A DNA stretch of 64,000 bases from Punica granatum (Eukaryota > Streptophyta > Magnoliopsida > Myrtales > Lythraceae). This document shows, piece after piece, positions 43,701 to 57,800 of the stretch; the first letter of the stretch is position 1, and every line of letters begins with the position of its first letter. The position numbers and the translations under genes were made by a program. A model generated the notes under the pieces. That model did no database searches. It saw only the letters and a program-made list of their open reading frames with translations, and was not told where the DNA came from. The stretch lies in contig NC_045132.1 in the NCBI RefSeq assembly GCF_007655135.1, positions 3,410,001 through 3,474,000 of the forward strand, in the 5' to 3' direction.

Positions 43701-46120
43701 AGAAAACCGTTTTCTCATTTTCTCTTTCTTTGTTTTTCCTTTTCTTTTTTTAAAAGAGGAAATGTTTTTCTTTTTTCGGCAGGAAAGTGGAAATGTTTTT
43801 AAAATCAGGCAAGACTGAGGAGTCTCTTGGTCTAAGAAGCTGAATATTCAGTCATTATACCCCTTACGAAATATTTTCATATTTAAAAAATAATTTTTTA
43901 TACAAAGACAATAATATTTCGTACAAAACAAATAGTCGATTACATGTACGAATTAGTTAATTGATATTTTGTACAAAACATTTTCATACTTGGAGAATAA
44001 CATTTCATATGGAGGTCCCGGCTGAATATTCAACTGTTTAACCCAAGAATTGTTTGTTTCCTATCGAAGATTCACTCGCATAAGGAAAATAATTTTTGCC
44101 CATATCGTTAATACGTCATAGCCAACACAAATAGTTTTCACATTTTAAGGAATTTTACGTATCATTTTTCGAACTTTTAATAATTTCCTCACTACAAAGA
44201 TATGCATTTAATGTTTCAAATTTAAACTACTCAACCGGTCTAGGAAAATAAGAAATCGATCAAAGTTTTCCAGGTTTGCTAAGATTTCATTCGTATTTTG
44301 TTATGGTAAATTCTACAATGCAATGCCAAATTATACTCTATGGTGAAACATTAGTTTTTTCTAGTTCTTTTAATATTAAAGACAATATTTTTGGCTCGTA
44401 GATCTTTTAATGGTGCTACAAATCCATCGAGCGACATGTAAAGTATAATAAAATTGGATGGTCACTTACATATCGATAGCGTGCTACCAAGGTGTCCATA
44501 AATTAAAACTCGCTTACACGTTGATGATGCGTCGCTAATGTGTCCAACTTATATTAAACCGAATTTTCTTTTCAAAATCAATTTTTTAACGTCCGGTTCG
44601 GTGACGTGGCAATGATGAATGACGTAACCGAATATGATTGGTATATATGGTGAGCAGATTCGAAAACAATAGTATAGCATATAAAAGACTAGAACTGCTA
44701 TGAGTAAAATATATAAATAATAGATGGATAAAATAAAAAATTAGTGAGATTCAATTATTAAAATTAATATTTCATCGTAATGCATAAGTTGAGATTTCAT
44801 TATAAAATCTATCAAAACCCTCACCTCCGCGCGATGCATCTCTCATTTGGATAAATTGGACGTATGCTGTGATGGGAGAGGGAGAGACGATTAAGTGGAC
44901 CGAGGGCCCGCAAGTTACTGCGCCATTTGCGCCGAGGGACCAGACATACATAATAATTATCATATCTACTATTCTAACCTCATCCATTAGATTCAATGTA
45001 TAATAATTTCTTTTTCGTCAAAGAGGAAAACATTTCTTCTTTCTATATATATAACTATTTATTTATTTCTTTATGGTTTGGTGGTAATATGCTCATGTCC
45101 TTGTCTTATTCTCACGTTCCTACGTGAATGACGGGGGATTGGAAAATAAGATAATTTTCTTGTCCTTATCAAACAAGAATAAACTTATTCTTTCATGACC
45201 TCGCAGGTCCATAATCCATGTGAACCCGTGCGCAAATATTAATCTTAGATTGCATGCATTAGGACGTCGACCAGGAACTATTGTTACGGAGCTATACCGG
45301 AACCTGAACGGACAAAGTATCGTAAAATGGCAAGGTATATTAGAAATACTAGAGAAGTCGAGTTCAGAACTGGATTTGTAAAAAAATATGGCAGCACCAT
45401 GTTTATCTTCGTAAGAGCTATGATGTACTGGATATATATAAATATATATGTACATGTATATGTATATGTATATGTAGACGTGAATTGTCATCAAGAAAAT
45501 GACTGTTTATAGATGGTCTAAGAATGATATCGTCTAACAGTTACTGCAATCAAACAAATACAGTGAATGATGCTTATTGATTAATCCTCGATTTGAGTAT
45601 CTCTACATAATCTTCGGGGTGTGTCCTCTTGGCCACGAAGCATCATGTGAAGATTTTAGGTTTTTAATTTAATTTTTCTTTGTGAACATTTAAAATTTAA
45701 TATTTTGTCTCATTCAAGGGAAACATTTGAGTCCTTGAACGACAAGACATATATCCTCACCACAACGAATATTAATAAAACCGATGAGGTCGGCTATGTT
45801 TATTGATTAATTAATTAATTTGTTTATTTATTCATTCATTCATTCATTATTATTATTATTATCATATTTTATATATATATATATATATACTATCTTTATT
45901 AGTTATTAATAAATTAATTATTAATTAATAAAATTAAAACTGTTGTTTTAGCAGTGTTAACCTAGACAAGGACAACTGTCCCTTATTTTTTCCTTTCTTT
46001 TTCATTCTAACCTTTTATTTTATTTTTAAAAAATTTAGCCACAAAGTTTGATTATTTTTCATTTTTATCCATCCTTTTGATTTTTCTTACATCCTCCAAA
46101 AAAAAATCACGTCTTTACTA
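43701..46120. other. AT-rich intergenic region, no gene seen
   Basis: Contains simple repeats: TATATA/TGTATA at about 45433-45475, (ATTC)n at about 45830-45848, (TTA)n and (TA)n at about 45848-45890. No coding frame is credible. Confidence 0.65.
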
Positions 46121-47292
46121 TCTATATATTACTTAACCAAAACAGGTCACATCATACAAAAGTGGAATGTTAGAATGTTTCTCTATTATAATGTGTCTGA
46201 TTCTACTGGATCCCTCAATTCTTTTATCTATCTTTTTTCTAAGCAAAAAATATTATTACTAAATCATTCTCTCTATACATATATATTTTTAGAATAAAGC
46301 CATAGCTCATAAGTAATAAATTTATAAGATCTCAACTAATTAATCTTAAAATTTATTATATATGATATAATAAAATGAGTTAATTCCTTTTTTAGTAAGT
46401 ATAAAATGATATTTAAATTTATTTATAAACTCAATTATTCATATCTATTTTTACTAATAGTGCCGAGCTAAATTTTGTTCGCAAAATATGTTTGGTACTT
46501 TATATGACAATATAGATGTTTAGCAAGAACATTATAGTATAGCGTTGTAATTTAAGAAGTAACGACGTAGATATATTTGTGACTAGAAGAATTGTAAAGA
46601 TTGTAGCAACACTGCCATATAATAAGGTTAAAAGAAATAAGGTACATAATTTTTTTTATTCTCTTATTTCCCCTTAATTAGCTTGATTTCTTTATTTTAA
46701 TTCTTCCAACTCTCTATTTTTAATCATGCTATATAATATATAGCATAATAATAAATAAAAACTATTTAGATAGATTTTTGACCACCTAATACTTGAAATA
46801 TATATTTTAAATTTCTAATTATACACAATACCAGTCGATTCTAACCTCAAGAAGCCATGTGACTTAGTGGACTATTCCTTCAAATGACTGCTTTTTACAG
46901 TTTTTTTTTTGTTTCATAACTTACTACAATCTTTAATTTGTTGTATTTTTCCTTCTAATCTTGCACTTTTTATTCAAATGCATTCCTTACCTTTTCTCTC
47001 CCTTTCATGTAAAACTAATCATTATTTCTAAAATTTCGTATAAATTTTTTTGTCGTCCTGATTATCTTATAATATCATTTAATCAAGTTTCTCATTTATT
47101 TTTCCTCCGTGTTCATATATGTACACAAAACTAAAACAATTCGAAAATTAGAGTGTTGAATGAGTTCTAAAATGAGCCACACCACATTAATTACTATATA
47201 TGTTCTCCAACTTCAATCGAATGGAAATATTAACTATTGACAAAAAGAGTTTTTGAAGACCCGCGGCATAGCGCGGACTCTTCTTAGTTATA
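46121..47292 (+). mobile_element. Possible non-autonomous Helitron
   Basis: The left end TCTATATATTACTTAACC resembles plant Helitron 5' ends (TC...). The right end has a short GC-rich hairpin, CCGCGGCATAGCGCGG (about 47260-47275), followed by ACTCTTCTTAG and a T, where Helitrons have a hairpin then CTRR. The terminal CTRR is imperfect and the two ends may not belong to one copy. There is no target duplication, which fits this class but does not prove it. The interior is non-coding and AT-rich. Confidence 0.35.
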
Positions 47293-50200
47293 GAACGAAG
47301 GGTGAGAAAGAATATTTTCTCTAACTTTCAAATTTTAAAGTTTCCCATTTGAAATAATTTTAGAAAATTTAAAACCATTTAATTAATAAAAATTTGGGAA
47401 TGAAAATCAATTTATTATATCTAATTTCATCAGCATTCACTCCTATATTTCGCTCCTACACCTCATTTTTTTCTCTCTCATCCTCTCCTTTCTCCTTTGG
47501 CACGTCCCCCCTGATTAGTGAACAATTTTTTCTTTCTTTTCTTAATTCAATTTTCATCTTATATGTTTGAATCCATAAGTTCTTAACAGAATTGGAAGAT
47601 TGATTTTAGTTTAATTTTCATATCATATATCAGGATAATCAGTCATTGCTTACCATATCGGTTCAATTATTCATTTATTGCTTTTTTAATACCTAATTTA
47701 CTCTTTTCGTTAATTTTGGAAACGTTGCACCTCTAATTAATTTTCTCTTCCTAAATATAATAGCAAAATATTATAACTCTAGAATCCTTTAAAAAAAATT
47801 ATGGTTTTTTGCACTTTATGGTTTTTATGGGATTCTAGGTTTTTGGGATTTTTTTAAAGATTTTTGAGGGTTTAGTATTAGTATTAGGATTTTAGTATTT
47901 ATTAGTCTGCAAAAGTATGGCTACTAAATTTAGTAATTAAGAGAGACTTAATTAATTAGAGATAAATTATTACCCAAAAAAACGAAAGGGGTACTTTTGG
48001 CTTTGGAAATTTAGGAGATGTTCATTAAATGATTAATTTGTTCAAATATGATAACTGATGATTAGTTAATCTATGCCCGAGGGCATAGGATAGAAGAACC
48101 CATTTTAATTAGTAGTTTCAGGTGAATTCTATAGTAAGAGCATGTTATTGATGAGTAAAAAAAGGATATGCAAACTATGGATGAGATTTTACGATAAAAA
48201 GTTTATGCGCTTATCAAGGAAACTTTTTTTTTTTATGAAAATCCCTGGTGGCGTGGACAAAATCTAGTTATTATTATATATTACTACAATATTATTAATA
48301 ATTTTTTTAGGGCTGTGATTGTTATTAATTTTTTTGGCAAATAGATAATTATTAATGCGTAAATACTAGCAAACAAGTAGTTGTTTTAGTGGAAGTGAGA
48401 TTACAGTAAACAAACCAGTCATGATAAAACGAATGAATCATCATCCACAGTCCTTAGACATATGGAGTGAGGAACCGAATTACAATTAGACCAGCACATG
48501 ATGATGGAGAGAGTTCAGAATTAACTATCTTATCCCGATCCGATTAACTATCTCCATCAAACATAAGATAAGGATTTCTTATTAGATTCTATCTTCCCTG
48601 AAATTCAGTCCACCAGATGATTGGCGCGGTAACCTTTTCTGATAAGTGCGGTAGTCTAACTTATAATCTTTGATTTTAAATCAACCAGGTGCAGGCCAAC
48701 GCTTGGTATGGTTGTATAAAAAAATAATAATGAAATCTAATTTATTCGATATTGATGGAGAAATTCTTTTAATCTATCTAGAGAACATCTCTTTAAGATT
48801 GCTTTTTGTATTTATTTGCTATTAGGATTTTTTTATTTTTCAAGAAAATATTTACTATTTTAACTTGTAACCTAATAGTAAATATGAATCTCCACGCTAG
48901 CTAGGGCATAGCTATCGGAGGATACTTTGGCCAAACTATCATGTGGTAGGTTTTAATTTTTCTTGGGATTGCTAGGCATTTGACCTTGGGGTTTCTCCGG
49001 TGGGGGATGTCTCTATCTATTTCTGAATTGGGCACACACTATCATATAGGCGTTACATCTGACAGAAACAAACTCTAAAGAAAAATAGAGACACGTACTC
49101 CATTTGTATCTCTGATTTTCGTGTCTCTGATCCGAGCCCTTATACATATTATATTAATTAAATGCACATAACTACTATTATATATAATTAATATATATTC
49201 TTAATAGTTTTAATTAATTAAAAATACAAAAGAAATAAAATAAACTATTAAAATTAAAAAAAATTGGCCGTTGGATGCAATGGCCAGATTCCGGCCGTTG
49301 TATCCATTAACAAAATTAAAAGAGGGATAGGGGTTGCCGCATGGGGCCAAGGCCGCCATGCGGCAGCTTGTATTGGTTGCCTCCGCACGCGTCTCCCCTT
49401 GCCATGGTGGCAAGTGGAGACGGGGGCACAAGCCCCATTGGAGGTAGCCTTAGAGCCTTAAACTGGACTTCAAAATAAGGATCATAAAGCGGTTGCTTAC
49501 CGACTTTTTTCGAATTAGGACAAGTGAATCTAAACTTACAACATCACAACGAGTACCTCATAGTAGTGATGGTGCTCTTCGGATCCTATTGTTCCATCGT
49601 TCCGCGGTTCGGGTTGCCATTGCTTCCCCGATTTGACCCGATTCATGTGAAGTGAGATCGGACTTGCCAATGTCAAAATGGCCTAATACCCTTCAGGCCC
49701 ATATGATGACCGTCTTGGTCCAGGCCCTCTCGAGACCCAAACACATGCAAGCCTATTTTGCTAAGGTGGTGGCTCATTTCAAACCCATGTTAAATTTCAA
49801 GATAAACTGGTAAGGTATGCAACATGTTGCGAAATCGGAGTAGATACAGGAAGAAGCCGAACGGCACACTCGATGATCTGAGGTCAGTGTATTACCAATT
49901 TTGGGTAATGTGTACATCCAATGGTTTGTAGTAGTGAAATAAATGATAGTAAGTATACAGATGGCTATATTATGCAGATTACAAGAGCATGCATGAGTTG
50001 GCTGGATTAACTTTTGGTTATTACTTAGAAATTCTATGAGAATATGAGTGTACATGTGTGTATGTATGTATGTCTTAATGTATGTGTGTATGTCTGTGTG
50101 TGTGTGTGTGTGGGGATATACGAGTCTAGGTCATGAAAATAATATTCATGTAAACCGTATGTACAATATGAATTCTTCAAGTATTACTATATACAAAATC

Positions 50201-50455
50201 CACAAGCAAACCCCTTCATTAGCAACGCATTCAAGCCCTATACTACCAAGCAAACTAAAGGCTATTCTTAAATATCCACAAACTCGACTATAACTCAGTT
50301 TTGATAATTTGATTCCGCTAATCTCACATTTATCACAACAGGGGGTCTCAAACTAGTCCTCACTGGACCTTGTCGTATAGTGATCGGTTCAGAGCGTTGC
50401 GTCATCCATGCTCTAAGAATGACTAGTAATCGGGCGACTGGGACAGTTGAATCGG
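47293..50455. other. AT-rich intergenic region; second Helitron-like 3' end near 48247-48275; a GC-richer block near 49262-49450
   Basis: GGTGGCGTGGACAAAATCTAGT at about 48247-48271 looks like another degraded Helitron terminus (CTAG-T). The block at 49262-49450 has GGCCGTTGGATG/GGCCGTTGTATCC motifs and CCATTGGAGGTAGCC, common in plant MITEs, but I could not pair its ends. (GT)n/(TATG)n repeats lie at about 50055-50115. The last part is probably 3' UTR of the next gene. No gene is seen. Confidence 0.5.
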
Positions 50456-53262
50456 TCATCTTAACTTGACATCCCTCACAATTTCCCCAATCAAGTCCCC
50501 AAGGATCGAACCTTCTATATCTGCCCCAATGGCATTGACTTGCTCGTCCAGTAGCCACAACCAAGGGGCGGGACCAAGGTCCCGTGACACCATGGAATCG
50601 AGAGAGGAGTGCGACGAGACATCTACAGGAGGGTACACAAATGAACGAATGAATCCCCAAACAGCATCCATCAGTCTTGGCCCACAAGGATGTTGCAGAT
50701 CACGAGTAGCTGAAATCTTATTCCTGTATCTCGAGGAGATCACGGGTGGTCTGAGCATATTCGAGAGTGCTTCATTCAATAAATCATACAATAGCCTGTG
50801 GTCAATTTCGACTCCCTTTTTATTGTCGTCCATTGTTGAACCATGACCATCCTCCTCCTTGTCCTGTTGCTTGTATGACTCTTCGACTTCTTCGTAGACA
50901 GAGGTGGTTATAGGCTTCACGAGAGGGTCTGATCTCAACAAACAGGAACTGGACAGCCCATCATACATGCCTGAAGCTACAAGGAGAGTTCTCACATAGG
51001 CAGCAGTGCCATCCTCTAGCTCGGGCAGCTTACATCCACCAGGCTTGTGTTCTCTTATACCTTCTGCAGCCCTCTCGGAATTGGGTTCAGTAAGTTGCCT
51101 CTGTAGTTCTGAGAATTAAATGGGCAGGAAAAAAAAAAAGCTCTCGGCAATAAGCACATTAGTAATCACATGCAACAGGTTGGTTTAGTTCTAGAAAGTC
51201 AGGATGAAATTTCTTTCGTTCTTTCGGTTTTTCTTCTTTTTTTTACCAAAAGGGAAATCAAAATGACAAGTGAACTCTTCAGCTGTGAATTATAGGACAT
51301 CTCACAGATAAAATGCTATTCATGCAAAAAACATAGATCTGAGAATGAGAAAGAATGTCGGTTTCATACCATTGTGAGTCGAAGAGGTCTCTCCAAAAAC
51401 ATGAGGGCCATCGGCATTATCTCCCTCAGGTTTTTCAGGGGACAATACAGGGCTCAGATCATTGCTCGGTCTCCAGAACTCTTCCAGAGGACTACTACTA
51501 CTCACAGATGCAGGACTAGGAGGCACTTCCGTTGAATTCTCCTGGTACCAAAAATACCATAAAATAAACCAACTTAAGGAAAAATATTCCACTCAGTTGG
51601 AAATAATAGGAAATAACTACCAGCAGTAAGTAATGAAGCTCTTACATATCTTTCTCCAGTGTTTAGAATAACAGTCGGTCCGTTCATGATATCTTTCATG
51701 AAGCTTGGCTCACAAGTACGTAAATCAGCTATCGATGGCATTCTCTTTCTGAACAGCCTCCCTCTCAAAGTGAAAGTGCTTCGGAAGTTGTGTACTTTTT
51801 CCCTGAGACTGAACCTCTCCTTCTCCTTCTTCCCCTTCTTTGTGCCTGCAAATAGGCTCTCAATCGAGTGCTCGTGCTTTCTCCTGATGTGGGCACCGGT
51901 GATGACATGGCGGTCCTCGAGGAGGAGCTTCCCAAAGGAAGTCCCAGACACCGGGGCTGAAAGGGACCGCATAAGCTTCTTTGGGGACAATGATTCATCC
52001 CGGAAAGATCTAGTATGCAATTCTCCTCCTCCTCCTCCTGCTCCTTCTCCTTCTCCTTCTCCTTCTCCTTCTCCTTCTTCTTCTTCAACAATTTCCTCCT
52101 GTCTCAGGATAACACTTTTCTCATCCAACAAACCCGGTCGGGAGAAGTTACCACTGACTCCAACTGGAATATTTATGTCTGATTCCCTCTTCAGAACATT
52201 TTTCAATCTCTCTGCTAGGAACCTTCTCGTGTCTCGGTTTATGAACTCCGGGGAACTCATCTCATTCAGCTGAGTATCGCTCCTGTGTGACCTTGTAGAT
52301 TCCGATCGGACCAAACTGGGTCTTGAATCCAAGTCCCTGGTCACACTCTCCCTGACCTGATTGGATATCTGTTTCGCAATCTTCTGTGGATCTGGTGACT
52401 TCTCACTTATGGGACCAGTGATTCTGCTTCCGGGGACAATGGGGCCCTTTTGATGGATCTTGCCTTGGAGCTCGTGTTTCAGCCTCTCCCTAACCTCCTC
52501 AAGGAAATCTTCGATGCTTCCCCTCTCCTCAGAACTTCCTGAGAAGCTCGTCCATGAGTCCTCGCTACTCCAAATCTTGTCAGGCCCAGGCTTCAGGACC
52601 ACAATTGTAGTTGGTACCTGTTCATTTTCTCGATATCTAGTCCTACAAGGCAATGAACTGATTTCCTTCTGCTCAGGAGCGTAGATTTCCGATTTTCCTC
52701 CATATTTACGTGAATAACTTCTCTCGGCTGATTTTACTTTAACCAATTGACTTTTTGGTTCTATGGAGTTTTCCTTAATGGCCAATGTGGAAGTATCTTC
52801 AATTTCTGCATATCTCGAGCATTCCTTAAATCTTGCAGCTTGCCATGCTTCAAAATCTTTCTTGAACTTCTGCAGCTCCTCCTCTTGTGGATGCTCTCGG
52901 CGCTTTGGTTTCATGCTTGTACGGTCATAAACAGGTTCTTGCTCGATAGAATTCGAGTTTGAGTAGCTACGATTGACTGGGCCCCTGAGAGCCTTCTCAA
53001 AGTTGGAAGATTTAGTCCTTGCAGGTTCTTCTCGTTTCTTCATGGGATAAACGGTTGATTTGGTGTCCAAGGGCAGCATGTCCATTCCCATCAGCCGGGC
53101 CACAATGCTTGGCCCATTCTGTCGGCTGTTGGCCTTTCTTGACATCTCATCATTGATCAGTTTCTTCATTGATGCCTCCTCGACTACAAGGTGCTTCTTT
53201 CTAGGCCCCATCCAATCTTCTTCCACATCATAAGAATACCGGAATTTTGCTGCAGATCTCAT
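50456..53262 (-). CDS. TRM/LONGIFOLIA-type protein with VARLMGL motif and DUF4378
   Basis: Three coding exons join in phase: 51646-53262, 51370-51541 and 50456-51108, giving 813 residues. The N-terminus has SIVARLMGMDMLP (residues 52-64), the motif shared by TON1-recruiting-motif (TRM)/LONGIFOLIA proteins. Exon 1 continues with DFEAWQAARFKE and IEDFLEEVRERLKHEL, a low-complexity Glu-Gly run (about residues 393-414) and a basic region. Exon 3 encodes the C-terminal DUF4378: RLLYDLLNEAL, RLMDAVWGF and a final GSILGDLIGEIVRDVKLR. TRM proteins are microtubule-linked partners of TON1 and PP2A that shape the cortical array, division plane and organ elongation. The subgroup is not certain. The start is the first ATG in the frame. 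A 5' UTR intron appears to end at CTTACAG (53305). Confidence 0.9.
52022..52085 (-). repeat. In-frame hexanucleotide microsatellite coding for Glu-Gly and Gly runs
   Basis: Plus-strand CTTCTC repeats encode alternating Glu and Gly flanked by Glu and Gly homopolymers inside the TRM gene. The repeat keeps frame because its unit is six bases. Confidence 0.85.
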
Positions 53263-54860
53263 AGTGAAACAGATACTCCAAGATGGTTCAATGAGCTTCA
53301 GTACCTGTAAGATATTCCTTTTCTGTGAGGCAAACTATCTATATAGAACTTTCATAATTTTTGGAAGGTTTCAGGATGGAGAAGGCAAGCCCGTTATCAC
53401 AATACAAAAGAACAAACAGACACTGAGCCACTGTATGATTAGGCAACGTTCATCCAAAACATAAACCATTCCTCTAAACCATAATCTTATGCAGTCAGGA
53501 AAAATACTTCCATTTCCGATCTCAAGCTGTCAAAAACTTGCCAGTCAGAGCACGAAGTTGCTTCTATATGCCCAAAGCCTCTTTCCACACATAACTGCTA
53601 CTCTATCTTTTGGCCCCTTATAACTTATATATTCTAGAGCACCTGATCGGTCCTCGAGGTGTATGTCAGCTCCCTATCCTACAGATACCATGCATTTTTA
53701 CCAGGATAATACTTCTCCATCTTTTCCAGACATGAAAATCAGAATTTCGTAGCTTTCCATTTTCTTAGACGCGAGTATCCAGGCGGTCTTACAGGTGATA
53801 TTCAATTCCCTGACAGCGGAGATTTCTAGAGAGGAACTTGTGAAGACATTTTTCACTGACAATCTCAAATCTTCCCGACACAGATGAACAAAGAAGTAAG
53901 CTAAAGATATGGAACTTGCAGAAGAGACAAACCACAAGAACTTATGCAAATTCATGAGAAAGATAACAGGAAATCCAATCATGCAGCGGAAGCATAAGGG
54001 CTCACATTCTGGTACTGCAGAACCAGCATCCGGGCAAGAGTGAAAATAATCGCGATTAAATCTCGAAACACAGACATAAACAAGACGACACAAAATGGGT
54101 GATATTTTGGCCTGTCTCCAGACAAACTGGCCTTCTGCTAAGCAGCTAAGATCAGAAGTGTTCGGAATGAGCTATTTTGACACAAATCGAAAACCGACTA
54201 CAACAGAGGATTTTTACTCCCCTGTTTGACTTACGGGAAAAGAAAAGGGTGTGCTACAGGAAAACGCAGAGGAACTCAGCTCTAAATCACCTCAACTGTC
54301 AACTTAATTAACCACTAGCCGATTTCTCATTACGAAAAGAAGCCAAATTAATCAAGAGACAAGAACTAGCACGGCCCAATTGGTGTGATCCCCTCCTCAA
54401 TTCCATCCACATTCTCTCAGCAAACGAAGCACACCATTTCACAGCTAACAAACTACCATAGCTCTATTTACACATACCTCTGAGACAAGCTCGCCAGAAC
54501 TCGATCAAGACCATGACCCATCATTGCCCATACACCAAGAAGGTCATCCCTCCATGAGCAGAAATCAAATGCCAAAGAGACGTCAAAAGGGCATGAGTGT
54601 TCACAAGAAAGAAATGCAATGGCAGGACAGGAGGAGGAAATGATCTTGGGGGTGGGGGTGGGGGAGGGGGGGAAGTTGAAGGGAGCTCTCTTCAGAGCTG
54701 AGATTTGTACAGCAATGGAGGTTTGGGGAGAAGGGTGCTTACAATAATGGAAAAATAATGATGGGAACAGATGAAAAGGTGAGACCTTTTTAGTTGGGAA
54801 GGCCTAGAGAAGATGAGGGAGTCGCCATTGCTGGACTGACTGTAATGATACGATATGAAA
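53263..54860 (-). promoter_or_regulatory. 5' UTR, leader intron and promoter of the TRM gene
   Basis: On the minus strand an acceptor ATCTTACAG|GTACTGAAG at about 53305 and a donor CAGAG|GTATGT at about 54478 suggest a leader intron of about 1.17 kb, with a non-coding first exon from about 54479 upward. A G-rich run on the plus strand (GGGGGTGGGGGTGGGGGAGG, 54650-54672) could form a quadruplex on that strand or a C-rich stretch in the transcript. No coding frame here is credible. Confidence 0.5.
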
Positions 54861-57800
54861 GAGTTTACCATTAAAACAGACCAGAAACCGAAGGTTGCCT
54901 TTTCTTTATTTCATTATTCCCTTAATCATTCTTTCGTTTTTATTATATATAATATATATATCCATCTGACGAAACGAATTTTCTTTTTTTTTGGCATTTC
55001 TATTATCTTTTCTCTCTCTAAACTTTGTATAAAACTTCAATTATTCTCTGGAAATTATTTTTGGAAAGTATGATTTCCTGATGAAAAGAATTAAAAGAAT
55101 TAAAAGAATTGATTTTTCTCTATTTCGACGGTATCGAACCACCCCGGGTCTTGCCCGAATCCAGAATTTTTTTTATTTCTTATCTTGGTCTAGTTACTAA
55201 CAAGTAACAATGAAGTGTAAAACCCTCGAATTTCAAGATACCCCGGACCATAGTAAGGTTACTTGTGCTGCCTCGACAAATTCTTGCCGAAGCTCGGGTT
55301 TAGGCTAGACAACATCAACTCATTAAAGGTCACAATCGCATTCAATTTGATTATTATCGATCAAGACATAACAAATCTCTTTCTTCAACCGTAATTTTAA
55401 TTTACTATATTAAAAAAGAAATTCTTATAGCACTGAAAACTGTAATTTTCATTTGTACCGATGATGTTGGCCTGCTGTCAAATAATTACTCCTGCGTAAA
55501 ATTCACTCGAAATTGCACCACTGAGGAGTCATGTCCGAATTAAGTACGGAAAAAACGAGAACGGTTTAATGAAATATCTTATGATTTTATTCGGTTTCGG
55601 AAATCATATGATATTTTTCTTCATCGTAAGCATTTCTCTGAAATTGTCATTATAATAATAATAATTATTTAATATAATTATAAATGATTATATATAAACA
55701 AATGGATGGCAAATGTGTTGCTCGTGGCAGGACACAGGGGAACAGCTCACACACGGTTTGCTTTAGCCCACGACGCCTCCATTTGGCGTCCGATCAACCC
55801 AAACATAACATGCCGTAAAATTAGAAGAAGCACCTTCCCATCTGTTTTTTTTTTTTGATCCTTTTCTTTTTTAATCTAATTTCGTTTCCCCTTATATTGA
55901 TAATGAAACAAAATAATTTTTTCGGCGATATCCGAGATATTCTTGAGCCTATTAGTCCATACTAATCCCCATTTGAGCGTCAGTTCGCCTTGACCATAAG
56001 CCTACCGAAAGTACTTTAAAGCCGGAATAAGCAAACTTCTATAGGGAATTGAATAGAAAATACCTTATAATTTCATATAACGAGAAGGATTTCAGAATTT
56101 ATTTATTTCCCAAAAGAAAACAGCAATAATAGAAAATTTGTCAGCATAGATGAACAAACTTCGATGTTCACTATAATTTGGACAAATGCCAAGGACAACG
56201 TTGGGAAATGGGAACGGTACCTATTTTTGTAGGCTAATGACAGTGTCGCGCTGCAACGTCATAGTCGCAAATTGCAAGATCCAGTTGTTGATTCTTTTCG
56301 AGAACGATCGTACATCTGATGTAAAATCGGATTGTCTAAAAGAGAGACGAATATGCAATATGATATGGTCCCGTTTAGTCGAGGAAGAGTTTTTCTTTCT
56401 AAGCTTTTCATTTTCATTTCTAAAGCGGGACGATAAATAAGGTTATTCGTCGAACTGCATACTCTACCAAACATTGTTGGCGGACGAAATTGCATAAAAT
56501 ATGCATTTTGTTAAAACTATGGAAAAAGAAGAAGGCTGGTTAAGAAAATGAAACAAGAAGAGATCGTGCTCGTGATGCATATAAGAGAAAATCATAAGGA
56601 AATGGCAAAGCCAATGCATCAATTCTTGATTAGTCATTTCTCTTCGTGCGGCTTGAGAAAGTTCCAATGCAGTTGTGCCATGAGAGAATAAGCACGTACA
56701 CAAATAGCGTACTACGAGTTTATATGAAGTAAAGGTTTTTTTTTTGGTGGAATGTAAACGGTGGAATGTAAAGGCAATCAATATATAATATATAAAAGTT
56801 GAATCGCGGAGTCATGAAGTTCTATTTGAGAATCGCGGAGTCTAGAATTTTTATTTGAGAACCCTTAACTTTATAAATTTTCTTGATTTCTAAACTAACT
56901 CTCAACTCTCTAAATTTTCTCTTTTTTTATCATTTTAATTTTAAAAATTTATAACGCTCAATTATTATCTTGAAAAGTATAAATAACTTTTAATATCACG
57001 AGAAGATATATATGGACTTCTAACGCATTTCTCAGCCAGTTCGTTTAAAATAAAAAATACCTATGGTACAAGCTTCATATAATAATCCTGAGAATGCGAA
57101 TTTTTTTTTATAAAATTAGTTGCTAAAATTGATATATTTATTTACATTTATACTTACAATAATCACAACGACGCAGGATGGACGGGTAAAATGTCTAGTT
57201 TAGATAATTAATATATAAGAAAATAATGTCCGTTAATTTTGACTCTGGCAATTAGTTTTCGGTTGTCTTGAAAGCTACGGGGAGGGGATTAGTGATTCGT
57301 CCCCATGGAATCTCAGCACGGCCTCTCTATGATTGCCTCGGTCAAACAAATAATTATTTATTACCTGCGGATATTTTATCAAATAATGTTAATAATAATT
57401 AGTTGGGAGGCTTTCCTCTCAATCCTTATTTTATTAATCTCAACTCCTACGTCTCTCATGCATCGGATTTATCATCCAGACGTTCGCTTGATCCGTGGCA
57501 AGGTACGAATTGGAATAAGGTCGTATGTGTTAAGATTCTGAATCGAATAGGCAGTTCCTTTTAATTCGATTAACCCATCTAATTTTTTGTCCGGTTACAT
57601 AGTCTGATTCGACCATTCAGACTAGGTTTGAATGGAGATGAGATGGTGCTCAATCCACCTATTAGAAAAACGAACCCCAAAAGGACAACATGTCTCTGCT
57701 CATCGATCAGTGGAAGGAACTGTTCCATGTGTTGCAAGCCGTGAAAAAGAGAGGTGAGGAAGGAAGGAGTCACCCTCGCTCACTTAGGTCGGCACGGTCC

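Noticed and set aside
50048..50120. A Cys/Met-rich short frame near 50.05 kb
   Set aside because: It is a translation of a TATG/GT microsatellite.
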